NCBI RefSeq assembly: GCF_030817355.1
Contig: NZ_JAUSZH010000001.1
Span: 6,768,501 to 6,832,500 of the forward strand
Length of the DNA stretch: 64,000 nucleotides
Reading direction: 5' to 3'
From: Streptomyces sp. V1I1
GTDB lineage: Bacteria > Actinomycetota > Actinomycetes > Streptomycetales > Streptomycetaceae
Below, piece by piece: positions 7,957-16,302 of this stretch. The number at the start of each line of letters is the position of its first letter. Positions within the stretch are counted from its first letter, which is position 1. A program made the position numbers and the translations under genes. The notes beneath the pieces are model-generated. The model saw only the letters and a program-made list of their open reading frames with translations, had not been told where the DNA came from and did no database searches.

Positions 7957-9492
7957 TTACTCCTCGTCAGCGTCGTCTTCGAGCCAGCCCATGGTCCGCT
8001 CGACGGCCTTGAGCCAGCTCTTGTACTCGCGGTCCCGTTGGTCCGCATCCATGTGGGGGGTCCACTCGGCGGCCCGGCGCCAGTTGGCGCGCAGAGCGTC
8101 GGTGTCCGGCCAGTAGCCGACGGCCAGACCGGCGGCGTAGGCAGCGCCGAGGCAGGTTGTCTCGGCGACCATCGGGCGCACCACCGGTGCGTCCAGGAAG
8201 TCCGAGAGGGTCTGCATCAGCAGGTTGTTGGAGGTCATGCCGCCGTCGACCTTGAGCGCGGTCAGCTCGACGCCGGAGTCCTTGGTCATTGCGTCACTGA
8301 TCTCGCGGGTCTGCCAGGCGGTGGCCTCGAGAACGGCGCGGGCGATGTGCGCCTTGGTGACATATCGGGTCAGGCCGGCGATCACACCGCGGGCGTCGGG
8401 ACGCCAGTACGGGGCGAAGAGACCGGAGAAGGCCGGTACGAAGTACGCGCCGCCGTTGTCCTCGACGGAGGAGGCCAGCGTCTCGATCTCGGCGGCGGAG
8501 TTGATCAGGCCCATCTGGTCGCGCATCCACTGCACCAGCGAACCGGTGACGGCGATGGAGCCCTCAAGTGCGTACACCGGTGCCTGGTCGCCGATCCGGT
8601 AGCCGACGGTCGTCAGCAGGCCGTTGTACGAGTTGACGGGCTCGTGACCGGTGTTCATCAGCATGAAGGTGCCGGTGCCGTACGTCGACTTGGCCTCGCC
8701 CTCGGCGAAACAGGTCTGGCCGAACAGGGCCGCCTGCTGGTCACCGAGCGCCGAGGCGACCGGCACACCGGCGAGGGCGCCGCCCTTGGCGGTCCCGTAC
8801 ACCTCGGCGGAGGAACGGATCTCCGGCAGCACCGCGGCCGGGACGTCCATCGACTGGAGGATCTTCTCGTCCCAGTCGAGGGTGTGCAGGTTCATCAGCA
8901 TGGTGCGCGAGGCGTTGGTGACGTCAGTGACGTGGCGGCCGCCGTCGACGCCGCCGGTCAGGTTCCAGATCACCCAGGAGTCCATGGTGCCGAAGAGGAT
9001 CTCGCCACGTTCGGCACGCTCGCGCAGGCCCTCGACGTTGTCGAGCAGCCAGCGGATCTTCGGGCCGGCGAAGTACGAGGCCAGGGGCAGGCCGGTCTCG
9101 CGGCGGAAGCGGTCCTGACCGACGTTGCGGCCGAGCTCCTTGCAGAGCGCGTCGGTGCGGGTGTCCTGCCAGACGAGGGCGTTGTGCACCGGCTCGCCGG
9201 TGTTCTTGTCCCAAAGGACGGTGGTCTCGCGCTGGTTGGTGATGCCGATCGCCTTGACGTCGGCGGCGGTGATGCCCGCCTTCGCGACGGCGCTGTCGAC
9301 GACTTCCTGGACATTGGTCCAGATCTCGGCGGCGTTGTGCTCCACCCAGCCCGGCTTCGGGAAGATCTGCTCGTGCTCCTTCTGATCGACGGAGACGATC
9401 CGGCCGTCCGTGTCGAAGACGATGCAGCGGCTGGAGGTGGTGCCCTGGTCGATGGCCGCGATGAAGGGGCCGGTGGTGTGTGCGTCGCTCAC
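7957..9492 (-). CDS. glpK: Glycerol kinase
   Basis: 511-aa FGGY-family kinase phosphorylating glycerol to glycerol-3-phosphate with ATP. Visible motifs are [15 protein letters not shown] (phosphate 1), [16 protein letters not shown], the substrate motif region [24 protein letters not shown] and the C-terminal [14 protein letters not shown] (adenosine). The GTG start has AGGAG 7 nt ahead. It is the middle gene of glpF-glpK-glpD and induced with them. Confidence 0.96.
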   Translation of the reverse strand: MSDAHTTGPFIAAIDQGTTSSRCIVFDTDGRIVSVDQKEHEQIFPKPGWVEHNAAEIWTNVQEVVDSAVAKAGITAADVKAIGITNQRETTVLWDKNTGEPVHNALVWQDTRTDALCKELGRNVGQDRFRRETGLPLASYFAGPKIRWLLDNVEGLRERAERGEILFGTMDSWVIWNLTGGVDGGRHVTDVTNASRTMLMNLHTLDWDEKILQSMDVPAAVLPEIRSSAEVYGTAKGGALAGVPVASALGDQQAALFGQTCFAEGEAKSTYGTGTFMLMNTGHEPVNSYNGLLTTVGYRIGDQAPVYALEGSIAVTGSLVQWMRDQMGLINSAAEIETLASSVEDNGGAYFVPAFSGLFAPYWRPDARGVIAGLTRYVTKAHIARAVLEATAWQTREISDAMTKDSGVELTALKVDGGMTSNNLLMQTLSDFLDAPVVRPMVAETTCLGAAYAAGLAVGYWPDTDALRANWRRAAEWTPHMDADQRDREYKSWLKAVERTMGWLEDDADEE

Positions 9493-9527
9493 GGGTGTGC
9501 TCCTGGAGGCTGTAGGTGTCGGTCGGC

Positions 9528-10316
9528 TCAGGCAAACGCGATGTTGTAGATACCCGCGGCAATCGCTCCGCCGACCAGCGGGCCGACGACGGGAATCCAG
9601 GCGTAGCCCCAGTCGGAACCGCCCTTGTTCGGCAGCGGGAGCAGGGCGTGCACGATGCGCGGGCCCAGGTCACGTGCGGGGTTGATGGCGTAGCCGGTGG
9701 GGCCACCGAGCGAGAGGCCGATGCCGACGACGGTGAAGGCGACGATCAGTGCGCCGATGACGCCCAGGCCCTTGCCGCTGTCGTTGAGGCCCTGGGTGAG
9801 CACGGCCAGGACCAGCACCACGGTGCCGATGATCTCGGTGGCCAGGTTCTGCCACACGACACGGACCTCGGGGCCGGTGGAGAAGACACCGAGCACCGGT
9901 CCGGCCTTCGGCGCGGCCTGCTCGCTGACCAGGCCTTCCTCGTGCGGCGGCGCGGAGATGATCTCCGGGTCCGTGAGGTGGGCCTGGAACTGTCCGTAGT
10001 ACGTGATCCAGACCAGAGCGGCACCGAGCATGGCGCCGAGCATCTGCCCGGCTATGTAGACCGGAACGTTGCTCCAGTCCCCGTCCTTGATCGCGATGCC
10101 GACGGTGACCGCCGGGTTGAGGTGGGCGCCGGACAGGGTGCCCGTCATATAGACGGCGACCATGACCGCGAAGCCCCACCCGAAGGTGATGGCCAGCCAG
10201 CCGGCGTTCTGAGCCTTCGAGCGCTTGAGTACGACGGCGGCGACCACGCCTCCGCCGAGCAGGATGAGTACGGCGGTACCAATGATCTCGCCGATGAAGA
10301 TGTCGGAGCTGGACAC
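9528..10316 (-). CDS. glpF: Glycerol facilitator (MIP-family aquaglyceroporin)
   Basis: 262-aa channel letting glycerol diffuse into the cell, where GlpK traps it. It has six membrane segments and the two pore motifs: HLNPAVT, and NPARD in [12 protein letters not shown]; the Asp after the second NPA box is the mark of glycerol-conducting members. A charged insert of about 40 residues (around [15 protein letters not shown]) interrupts the middle of the protein. First gene of the operon; GTG start with AAAGGAG upstream. Confidence 0.95.
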   Translation of the reverse strand: MSSSDIFIGEIIGTAVLILLGGGVVAAVVLKRSKAQNAGWLAITFGWGFAVMVAVYMTGTLSGAHLNPAVTVGIAIKDGDWSNVPVYIAGQMLGAMLGAALVWITYYGQFQAHLTDPEIISAPPHEEGLVSEQAAPKAGPVLGVFSTGPEVRVVWQNLATEIIGTVVLVLAVLTQGLNDSGKGLGVIGALIVAFTVVGIGLSLGGPTGYAINPARDLGPRIVHALLPLPNKGGSDWGYAWIPVVGPLVGGAIAAGIYNIAFA

Positions 10317-10417
10317 CCGCGACTCCTTTGTCCTTCGTTCCAGGGGAAGCCGAACCCCGGGTCCCTCCGGTGGTCCGCGCCCTCAGGTGAGGGCGTTACC
10401 GGCCCTGGCATCGCCAC

Positions 10418-10458
10418 ACTCTAACGCGTATTGCCGGTAGGTGTTCGGCAATGCCGAC
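10418..10458 (-). promoter_or_regulatory. Glycerol operon promoter/operator region with GylR-box candidate
   Basis: GTTCGGCAATGCCGAC (10443-10458) contains the dyad TCGGC-AAT-GCCGA and closely matches a second copy before gylR (11336-11352). A further inverted repeat, ATTGCCG at 10430-10436 with CGGCAAT at 10446-10452, overlaps it. On the minus strand a possible -10 (TAGAGT) lies at 10418-10423, about 100 nt before glpF. Assigning the motif to GylR rests on its presence at both gyl promoters; the protein family is known to bind such sites. Confidence 0.5.
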
Positions 10459-10548
10459 CGATGAACGGAAGTTTTGCCCTCTGGTTAACAGGACGTCAAG
10501 GGCTTGTGGCCGAGAGACTCGATCGTTACCGATGGACTGACAAAAGAC

Positions 10549-11313
10549 TCAAAAGCGCCCGGCGCCGAGGTCCCTGGAAACCGCCCTGGCACAGTCCCGT
10601 ACCGCCGCGACCAGCTCGGAACGCAGCTCGCCGGAGTTGCAGACCCGCTCCACGGCACCCGTTATGGCAACCGCGCCGACCGGCATGCGGCGCCGGTCGT
10701 GGATGGGCGCTGCCACCGAGGCGACGCCCTCCCAGGTCTCCTCCACGTCGGCCGCCCAGCCCTGGGCCCGGGTGTGGTGGAGCACCGACTCGAACTCCTT
10801 CAGACCGGTAACGGTCCGCGGGGTGAAGACCTTGCGCTCGACCTCGAGGACCTCGGTGTGCGCCACCGGGTCGTACGCCGAGAGCACCTTCCCCAGCGCG
10901 GTGGAGTGCAGTGGCTGCATGGCCCCGACCTCCAGGACCTGCCGGCTGTCGTCGGGCCGGAAGACGTGGTGGACGATGAGGACGCCGTGCTGGTGCAGCA
11001 CCCCGAGGTGGACACTCTCGCCGCTGGAGCGCGCCAGGTCGTCCGTCCAGACGAGGGCGCGGGCGCGCAGCTCGTGGACGTCCAGATAGCTGTTGCCGAG
11101 CCGGAGCAGTTCTGCCCCCAGCTGGTAGCGGCCGGACGCCGGCTCCTGCTCGACGAAGCCCTCGGCCTGGAGTGTGCGCAAAATGCCGTGGGCGGTGCCC
11201 TTGGCCAGGTCGAGCGAGGACGCGATGTCGGACAGGCCGAGCCGGCGCTCCCCGCCCGCGAGCAGCCGCAGCATTGCTGCCGCTCGCTCGAGCGACTGGA
11301 TGTTCTTCGCCAT
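10549..11313 (-). CDS. gylR: Glycerol operon regulator, IclR family
   Basis: 254-aa regulator that represses the glycerol genes and its own gene, relieved by glycerol-3-phosphate in studied Streptomyces. The N-terminal winged helix (NIQSLERAAAMLRLLAGGER, LGLSDIASSLDLAKGTAHGI) is followed by an IclR effector domain (GVLHQHGVLIVHHVF, MQPLHSTALGKVLSAY). The start at 11313 (MAKNIQ) matches the family; an in-frame upstream ATG at 11331 would add six residues and destroy the GGAGAAGG ribosome site. Transcribed towards glpF in the order known for gylR-gylCAB. Confidence 0.93.
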   Translation of the reverse strand: MAKNIQSLERAAAMLRLLAGGERRLGLSDIASSLDLAKGTAHGILRTLQAEGFVEQEPASGRYQLGAELLRLGNSYLDVHELRARALVWTDDLARSSGESVHLGVLHQHGVLIVHHVFRPDDSRQVLEVGAMQPLHSTALGKVLSAYDPVAHTEVLEVERKVFTPRTVTGLKEFESVLHHTRAQGWAADVEETWEGVASVAAPIHDRRRMPVGAVAITGAVERVCNSGELRSELVAAVRDCARAVSRDLGAGRF

Positions 11314-11335
11314 CTCTCGGCCCTTCTCCACTGCG

Positions 11336-11372
11336 GTTCGACAATGCTGAACACTATCGGTCGATGTCGACC
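11336..11372. promoter_or_regulatory. Second GylR-box candidate and adjacent dyad, upstream of gylR
   Basis: GTTCGACAATGCTGAAC (11336-11352) repeats the motif found before glpF. Next to it is a perfect dyad GGTCGA-TG-TCGACC (11359-11372). Both lie within 60 nt upstream of the gylR start, in the gylR-metH intergenic region, where they could serve autoregulation. Confidence 0.5.
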
Positions 11373-11414
11373 TTGGTTACCGCAGTGCGAGATCTTCGTG
11401 GCCGAAAGTCATCA

Positions 11415-11458
11415 CATGGGCCGGGAACATGATGCCGTCCGGCCCGTGGGACGCCCAC
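11415..11458 (+). promoter_or_regulatory. Two mutually exclusive hairpins in the metH leader
   Basis: A 10-bp stem (11415-11424 with 11439-11448, two non-Watson-Crick-free apart from one G-U pair) shares bases with a following 5-bp stem GTGGG-ACG-CCCAC (11446-11458), so both cannot form at once. Further on, 11510-11545 holds GACGCAAAGCC and GCACTCC segments. The arrangement could be a regulated leader, but no known riboswitch consensus, including cobalamin, was recognised. Confidence 0.25.
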
Positions 11459-11550
11459 CCCTTCGTCGGCCCGCCCGGCTACGCTGGCCCCGTGCGCCTT
11501 CCACCGGAAGACGCAAAGCCGACAGCCGTCGCACTCCAGGGAGCACATCC

Positions 11551-14500
11551 ATGGCCTTGTTGCCGACCCCTTCCGCTGACAGCCGGACCCGAATCGAAGC
11601 CCTGCGCGAAGCCCTCGCCACGCGAGTCGTCGTGGCCGACGGGGCGATGGGCACGATGCTCCAGGCGCAGGATCCGACGCTCGAGGACTTCGAGAACCTC
11701 GAGGGCTGCAACGAGGTCCTGAACGCGACGCGCCCGGACATCGTGCGGTCGGTCCACGAGGCGTATTTCGAGGTCGGCGTCGACTGTGTCGAGACGAATA
11801 CGTTCGGCGCGAACCTCGCGGCGCTGGGGGAGTACGACGTTCCCGAGCGGGTCTTCGAGCTCTCCGAGTCCGGGGCGCGGATCGCGCGTGAGGTCGCGGA
11901 CGAGTTCACGGCGTCGACGGGGCAGCAGCGGTGGGTGCTCGGCTCGATGGGGCCGGGCACCAAGCTCCCCACGTTGGGCCACGCGCCGTATGTGAAGCTG
12001 CGGGACGCCTATCAGCAGAACGCGGAGGGCATGATCGCGGGCGGCGCGGACGCGCTGCTGGTCGAGACGACGCAGGACCTGCTTCAGACGAAGGCCGCGA
12101 TCCTGGGCGCCCGCCGTGCCCTGGACGCGACCGGCACCAACCTCCCCCTGATCTGCTCGGTGACGGTCGAGACGACCGGGACGATGCTGCTCGGCTCGGA
12201 GATCGGCGCGGCGCTGACCGCGCTGGAGCCGCTGGGCATCGACATGATCGGCCTGAACTGCGCCACGGGACCGGCCGAGATGAGCGAGCACCTGCGCTAC
12301 CTCGCCCGGCACTCTCGTATCCCGCTGTCCTGCATGCCGAACGCCGGGCTGCCGGTCCTCGGTAAGAACGGCGCGCACTATCCGCTGTCGGCGGGTGAGC
12401 TCGCGGACGCGCAGGAGACGTTCGTACGCGAGTACGGGCTGTCGCTGGTGGGTGGCTGTTGCGGTACGACGCCGGAGCATCTGCGGCAGGTCGTCGAGCG
12501 CGTCCGTGATCTCGCTCCGACCGAGCGTGAGCCGCGTCCGGAGCCGGGCGCCGCGTCGCTCTACCAGACGGTGCCGTTCCGCCAGGACACGTCCTTCATG
12601 GCGATCGGTGAGCGTACGAACGCGAACGGGTCGAGGAAGTTCCGTGAGGCCATGCTGGAGGGCCGCTGGGACGACTGTGTGGAGATGGCCCGGGACCAGA
12701 TCCGCGAGGGCGCGCACATGCTCGACCTGTGTGTCGACTATGTCGGCCGGGACGGTGTCGCCGACATGGAGGAGCTGGCCGGCCGGTTCGCCACCGCCTC
12801 CACTCTCCCCATCGTGCTGGACTCGACCGAAGTCGACGTCCTTCAGGCCGGGTTGGAGAAGCTGGGCGGCCGTGCGGTCATCAACTCCGTCAACTACGAG
12901 GACGGTGACGGGCCCGAGTCGCGGTTCGCGAAGGTCACCAAGCTCGCCGTCGAGCACGGTGCGGCGCTCATCGCGCTGACCATCGACGAGGAGGGCCAGG
13001 CGCGCACGGTCGAGAACAAGGTCGCGATCGCCGAGCGGATCATTGACGATCTGACCGGGAACTGGGGTGTGCTGGAATCCGACATCCTCATCGACACACT
13101 CACGTTCACGATCTGCACCGGCCAGGAGGAGTCGCGCAAGGACGGCATCGCCACGATCGAGGCGATCCGTGAACTCAAGCGCCGCCGTCCGGATGTGCAG
13201 ACCACGCTGGGCCTGTCGAACATCTCCTTCGGCCTGAACCCCGCCGCCCGGGTCGTCCTGAACTCCGTCTTCCTGGACGAGTGCGTGAAGGCCGGACTGG
13301 ACTCGGCGATCGTGCACGCCTCGAAGATCCTGCCGATCGCCCGCCTGGAGGAGGAGCAGGTCAAGGTCGCCCTGGATCTGATCTACGACCGGCGCGCCGA
13401 AGGCTACGACCCCCTGCAGAAGCTCATGGAGCTCTTCGAGGGCGTCAATATGAAGTCGATGAAGGCGGGCAAGGCCGAGGAACTCCTGGCCCTGCCGCTG
13501 GAGGAGCGGCTCAAGCGCCGGATCATCGACGGCGAGAAGAACGGCCTGGAGGCCGACCTCGACGAGGCGCTCCAGACCCGCCCGGCTCTCGCAATCGTCA
13601 ACGACACACTCCTGGAGGGCATGAAGGTCGTCGGTGAGCTGTTCGGCTCGGGCCAGATGCAGCTGCCGTTCGTGCTGCAGTCCGCCGAGGTGATGAAGAA
13701 CGCGGTGGCCTACCTCGAGCCCCACATGGAGAAGTCGGATGCGGACGGCAAGGGCACCATCGTCCTTGCCACGGTCCGTGGTGACGTCCATGACATCGGG
13801 AAGAACCTCGTCGACATCATCCTGTCGAACAACGGCTACAACGTCGTCAACCTCGGTATCAAGCAGCCGGTTTCGGCGATCCTGGAGGCGGCCGAGGAGC
13901 ACCGCGCGGATGTGATCGGCATGTCGGGTCTGCTGGTGAAGTCCACGGTGATCATGAAGGAGAACCTGCAGGAGCTGAATCAGCGCAAGCTGGCCGCCGA
14001 CTACCCGGTCATTCTCGGCGGGGCGGCGCTGACGCGGGCGTATGTGGAGCAGGATCTGCACGAGATCTACGAGGGCGAAGTCCGCTATGCCCGTGACGCG
14101 TTCGAGGGGCTGCGTCTGATGGACGCCCTGATCGCGGTCAAGCGCGGTGTCCCCGGGGCCGTCCTGCCGGAGCTGAAGCAGCGGCGGGTGGCCAGGCGCG
14201 ACACTGCGGTGCTGGAGGTCCAGGAGCCGGAGGGCGCGGTCCGCTCGGATGTCGCGATCGACAATCCGGTGCCGCAGCCGCCGTTCTGGGGCACCCGGGT
14301 CATCAAGGGCATCCAGCTGAAGGAGTACGCGTCCTGGCTGGACGAGGGCGCGCTGTTCAAGGGCCAGTGGGGCCTCAAGCAGGCCCGGACCGGCGACGGC
14401 CCGACGTACGAGGAGCTGGTGGAAAGTGAGGGCCGGCCGCGGCTGCGCGGCTGGCTGGACCAGCTGCACACCAGGAACCTGCTGGAGGCGGCCGTGGTCT

Positions 14501-15063
14501 ACGGCTACTTCCCCTGCGTGTCCAAGGGCGACGACCTGATCCTGCTCAACGAGGACGGCTCCGAGCGCACCCGCTTCTCCTTCCCCCGCCAGCGCCGCGG
14601 CCGCCGCCTGTGCCTCGCCGACTTCTTCCGCCCCGAAGAATCCGGCGAGACCGACGTGGTCGGGCTCCAGGTCGTGACCGTGGGCTCGAAGATCGGTGAG
14701 GCCACCGCCGAGCTCTTCGAGTCGGACTCGTACCGGGACTATCTCGAACTGCACGGCCTGTCCGTGCAGTTGGCCGAGGCGCTCGCCGAGTACTGGCACG
14801 CCCGGGTGCGCGCCGAGCTCGGCTTCGCGGGCGAGGACCCGGCCGACGTGGAGGACATGTTCGCGCTCAAGTACCGCGGCGCGCGGTTCTCGCTCGGTTA
14901 CGGAGCGTGCCCGGACCTGGAGGACCGGGCGAAGATCGCCGAGCTGCTGCAGCCGGAGCGGATCGGTGTCCAGCTCTCCGAGGAGTTCCAGCTCCACCCC
15001 GAGCAGTCCACCGACGCCATCGTCATCCACCACCCCGAAGCGAAGTACTTCAACGCACGTTAG
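11551..15063 (+). CDS. metH: Cobalamin-dependent methionine synthase
   Basis: 1170-aa enzyme transferring the methyl group of 5-methyltetrahydrofolate to homocysteine through methylcobalamin. Four modules are visible in order: homocysteine-binding barrel (VVVADGAMGTMLQAQD near residue 27; zinc cysteines in GGCCGTTPEH near 302), pterin-binding barrel (IGERTNANGSRKF), B12 cap and binding domain (DVHDIGKN near 745, with the cobalt-ligand His), and the C-terminal S-adenosylmethionine reactivation domain. It ends with the family-typical GYGACPDLEDR and QLSEEFQLHPEQSTDAIV. The start is set by a GGGAGC ribosome site 8 nt ahead and by homology. It is followed by a clear terminator. Confidence 0.97.
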   Translation: MALLPTPSADSRTRIEALREALATRVVVADGAMGTMLQAQDPTLEDFENLEGCNEVLNATRPDIVRSVHEAYFEVGVDCVETNTFGANLAALGEYDVPERVFELSESGARIAREVADEFTASTGQQRWVLGSMGPGTKLPTLGHAPYVKLRDAYQQNAEGMIAGGADALLVETTQDLLQTKAAILGARRALDATGTNLPLICSVTVETTGTMLLGSEIGAALTALEPLGIDMIGLNCATGPAEMSEHLRYLARHSRIPLSCMPNAGLPVLGKNGAHYPLSAGELADAQETFVREYGLSLVGGCCGTTPEHLRQVVERVRDLAPTEREPRPEPGAASLYQTVPFRQDTSFMAIGERTNANGSRKFREAMLEGRWDDCVEMARDQIREGAHMLDLCVDYVGRDGVADMEELAGRFATASTLPIVLDSTEVDVLQAGLEKLGGRAVINSVNYEDGDGPESRFAKVTKLAVEHGAALIALTIDEEGQARTVENKVAIAERIIDDLTGNWGVLESDILIDTLTFTICTGQEESRKDGIATIEAIRELKRRRPDVQTTLGLSNISFGLNPAARVVLNSVFLDECVKAGLDSAIVHASKILPIARLEEEQVKVALDLIYDRRAEGYDPLQKLMELFEGVNMKSMKAGKAEELLALPLEERLKRRIIDGEKNGLEADLDEALQTRPALAIVNDTLLEGMKVVGELFGSGQMQLPFVLQSAEVMKNAVAYLEPHMEKSDADGKGTIVLATVRGDVHDIGKNLVDIILSNNGYNVVNLGIKQPVSAILEAAEEHRADVIGMSGLLVKSTVIMKENLQELNQRKLAADYPVILGGAALTRAYVEQDLHEIYEGEVRYARDAFEGLRLMDALIAVKRGVPGAVLPELKQRRVARRDTAVLEVQEPEGAVRSDVAIDNPVPQPPFWGTRVIKGIQLKEYASWLDEGALFKGQWGLKQARTGDGPTYEELVESEGRPRLRGWLDQLHTRNLLEAAVVYGYFPCVSKGDDLILLNEDGSERTRFSFPRQRRGRRLCLADFFRPEESGETDVVGLQVVTVGSKIGEATAELFESDSYRDYLELHGLSVQLAEALAEYWHARVRAELGFAGEDPADVEDMFALKYRGARFSLGYGACPDLEDRAKIAELLQPERIGVQLSEEFQLHPEQSTDAIVIHHPEAKYFNAR

Positions 15064-15095
15064 TCGGCCGAGTCGTACACTGGTCGGTCCAGTGC

Positions 15096-15133
15096 AGGCC
15101 GGTCGCCTTCCCCATCTGGGAGGCGACCGGCCT
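15096..15133 (+). terminator. Terminator after metH
   Basis: 13-bp perfect stem AGGCCGGTCGCCT (15096-15108) with its complement at 15121-15133 and a short T-rich tail. It separates metH from the following phosphatase gene. Confidence 0.85.
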
Positions 15134-15160
15134 TCTCGTCCCTCAGTGGAGGTGTGCCGG

Positions 15161-15862
15161 ATGACCAGCACGGTCCCCGCGTCCTTGACCCGTTCGGCCG
15201 AGGGCTCTGCCCTGCAGGCTGTTTTTCTCGACATGGACGGCACCCTCGTGGACACCGAAGGCTTCTGGTGGGACGCGGAGGTGGAGGTCTTCGCCGATCT
15301 CGGCCATGCGCTCGACGAGGCATGGCGGGATGTGGTGGTCGGCGGCCCCATGACGCGCAGCGCCGGCTATCTCATCGAGGCGACCGGCGCAGACATCACG
15401 CTGGCCGAGCTGACCGTGCTGCTCAACGACCGTTTCGAGGACCGCATCGGGCGCGGTGTGCCGCTGATGCCGGGCGCTGCCAGGCTGCTCGCCGAGCTCG
15501 CCGCGCACGAGGTGCCCACCGCCCTGGTCTCCGCCTCCCACCGCCGCATCATCGACCGCGTCCTCGCCTCGCTCGGTCCCCAGCACTTCGCGCTCTCGGT
15601 CGCGGGTGACGAGGTCTCGCGTACGAAGCCGCACCCGGACCCCTATCTGCTGGCCGCCCGGGGGCTTGGCGCGGAGCCGGCGAGATGCGCCGTCATCGAG
15701 GACACGGCGACCGGTGTGGCGGCCGCGGAGGCGGCCGGCTGCCGGGTGGTCGCCGTACCGTCCGTGGCGCCGATCGCGGCCGCCGACGGCCGGGTGGTCG
15801 TACGTTCGCTCGAAGAAGTGGACCTTGGTTTCCTACGCACCCTCATCACCACGATGAACTGA
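15161..15862 (+). CDS. HAD-superfamily phosphatase, beta-phosphoglucomutase-like
   Basis: 233-aa haloacid dehalogenase hydrolase. Motif I is FLDMDGTLVDTE, with nucleophile and acid-base Asp near residues 24-26. A helical cap (subfamily IA) follows, then motif II TALVSAS, motif III RTKPHPDPYLLAARGLG and motif IV VIEDTATGVAAAEAAGC. The KPHPDP and EDS/T-x-x-G segments place it with phosphosugar phosphatases and mutases; no specific substrate can be named. The start at 15161 has GGAGGTG 7 nt upstream. Confidence 0.88.
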   Translation: MTSTVPASLTRSAEGSALQAVFLDMDGTLVDTEGFWWDAEVEVFADLGHALDEAWRDVVVGGPMTRSAGYLIEATGADITLAELTVLLNDRFEDRIGRGVPLMPGAARLLAELAAHEVPTALVSASHRRIIDRVLASLGPQHFALSVAGDEVSRTKPHPDPYLLAARGLGAEPARCAVIEDTATGVAAAEAAGCRVVAVPSVAPIAAADGRVVVRSLEEVDLGFLRTLITTMN

Positions 15863-16302
15863 GGCATATACGGTCCGTATTTCCCCCGTGCATCCGTCAA
15901 TGGGTTTCGTTGCGTGATTTTCATCACTCTGAGTGGTCACGCACAGGTGGGTCCGGATCGCTGCGCACCCTGACCAGGGGTGCCGGGCCTGCCTTTGTGT
16001 CCGCATTGGTGGAGTGGTGTACGAATCGTTCCGTCGCATGCTCGCTCACTCGCGGGCATGACTGATCACGGAGTGATTACGACCCCAACTCTGCCCTGGT
16101 CACGCTGTCCTGACGTCTCCGACTAATCTCATCGCGAGTACTTCGCCGCTCACGGATGTATCCCGGCGGTTGCCCAAGCCATCCGGAAGTCAGTGCCGAT
16201 CGCTCTGTTTCCCGGCCCGATCGCACCGCTCCGAACGGGCGGCCGCGGCGGAGTGCCCAAACCATCGCTGTAACCCAGTGCCGGATGAGGAGAACGTCCA
16301 GG
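15863..16302. other. 440-bp gap with dyads but no gene
   Basis: No convincing coding frame was found here. Two dyads stand out: ATACGG-T-CCGTAT at 15868-15880, directly after the HAD gene stop, and TGATCAC-GGA-GTGATTA at 16063-16079 (one mismatch). The rest presumably holds the promoter and a long leader of the binding-protein gene; I could not place -10/-35 boxes with confidence. Confidence 0.4.

Noticed and set aside
6457..9549. Long plus-strand open frame opposite glpD and glpK
   Set aside because: Shadow frame; the minus strand carries complete GlpD and GlpK with all motifs.
11373..11550. Cobalamin riboswitch upstream of metH
   Set aside because: No B12-box or the usual long multi-stem consensus was found in this about 180-bp stretch.
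11479..15351. Very long minus-strand open frame opposite metH
   Set aside because: Shadow frame caused by high GC at third codon positions; the plus strand encodes an unmistakable full-length MetH, and the minus product has no domain-like features.
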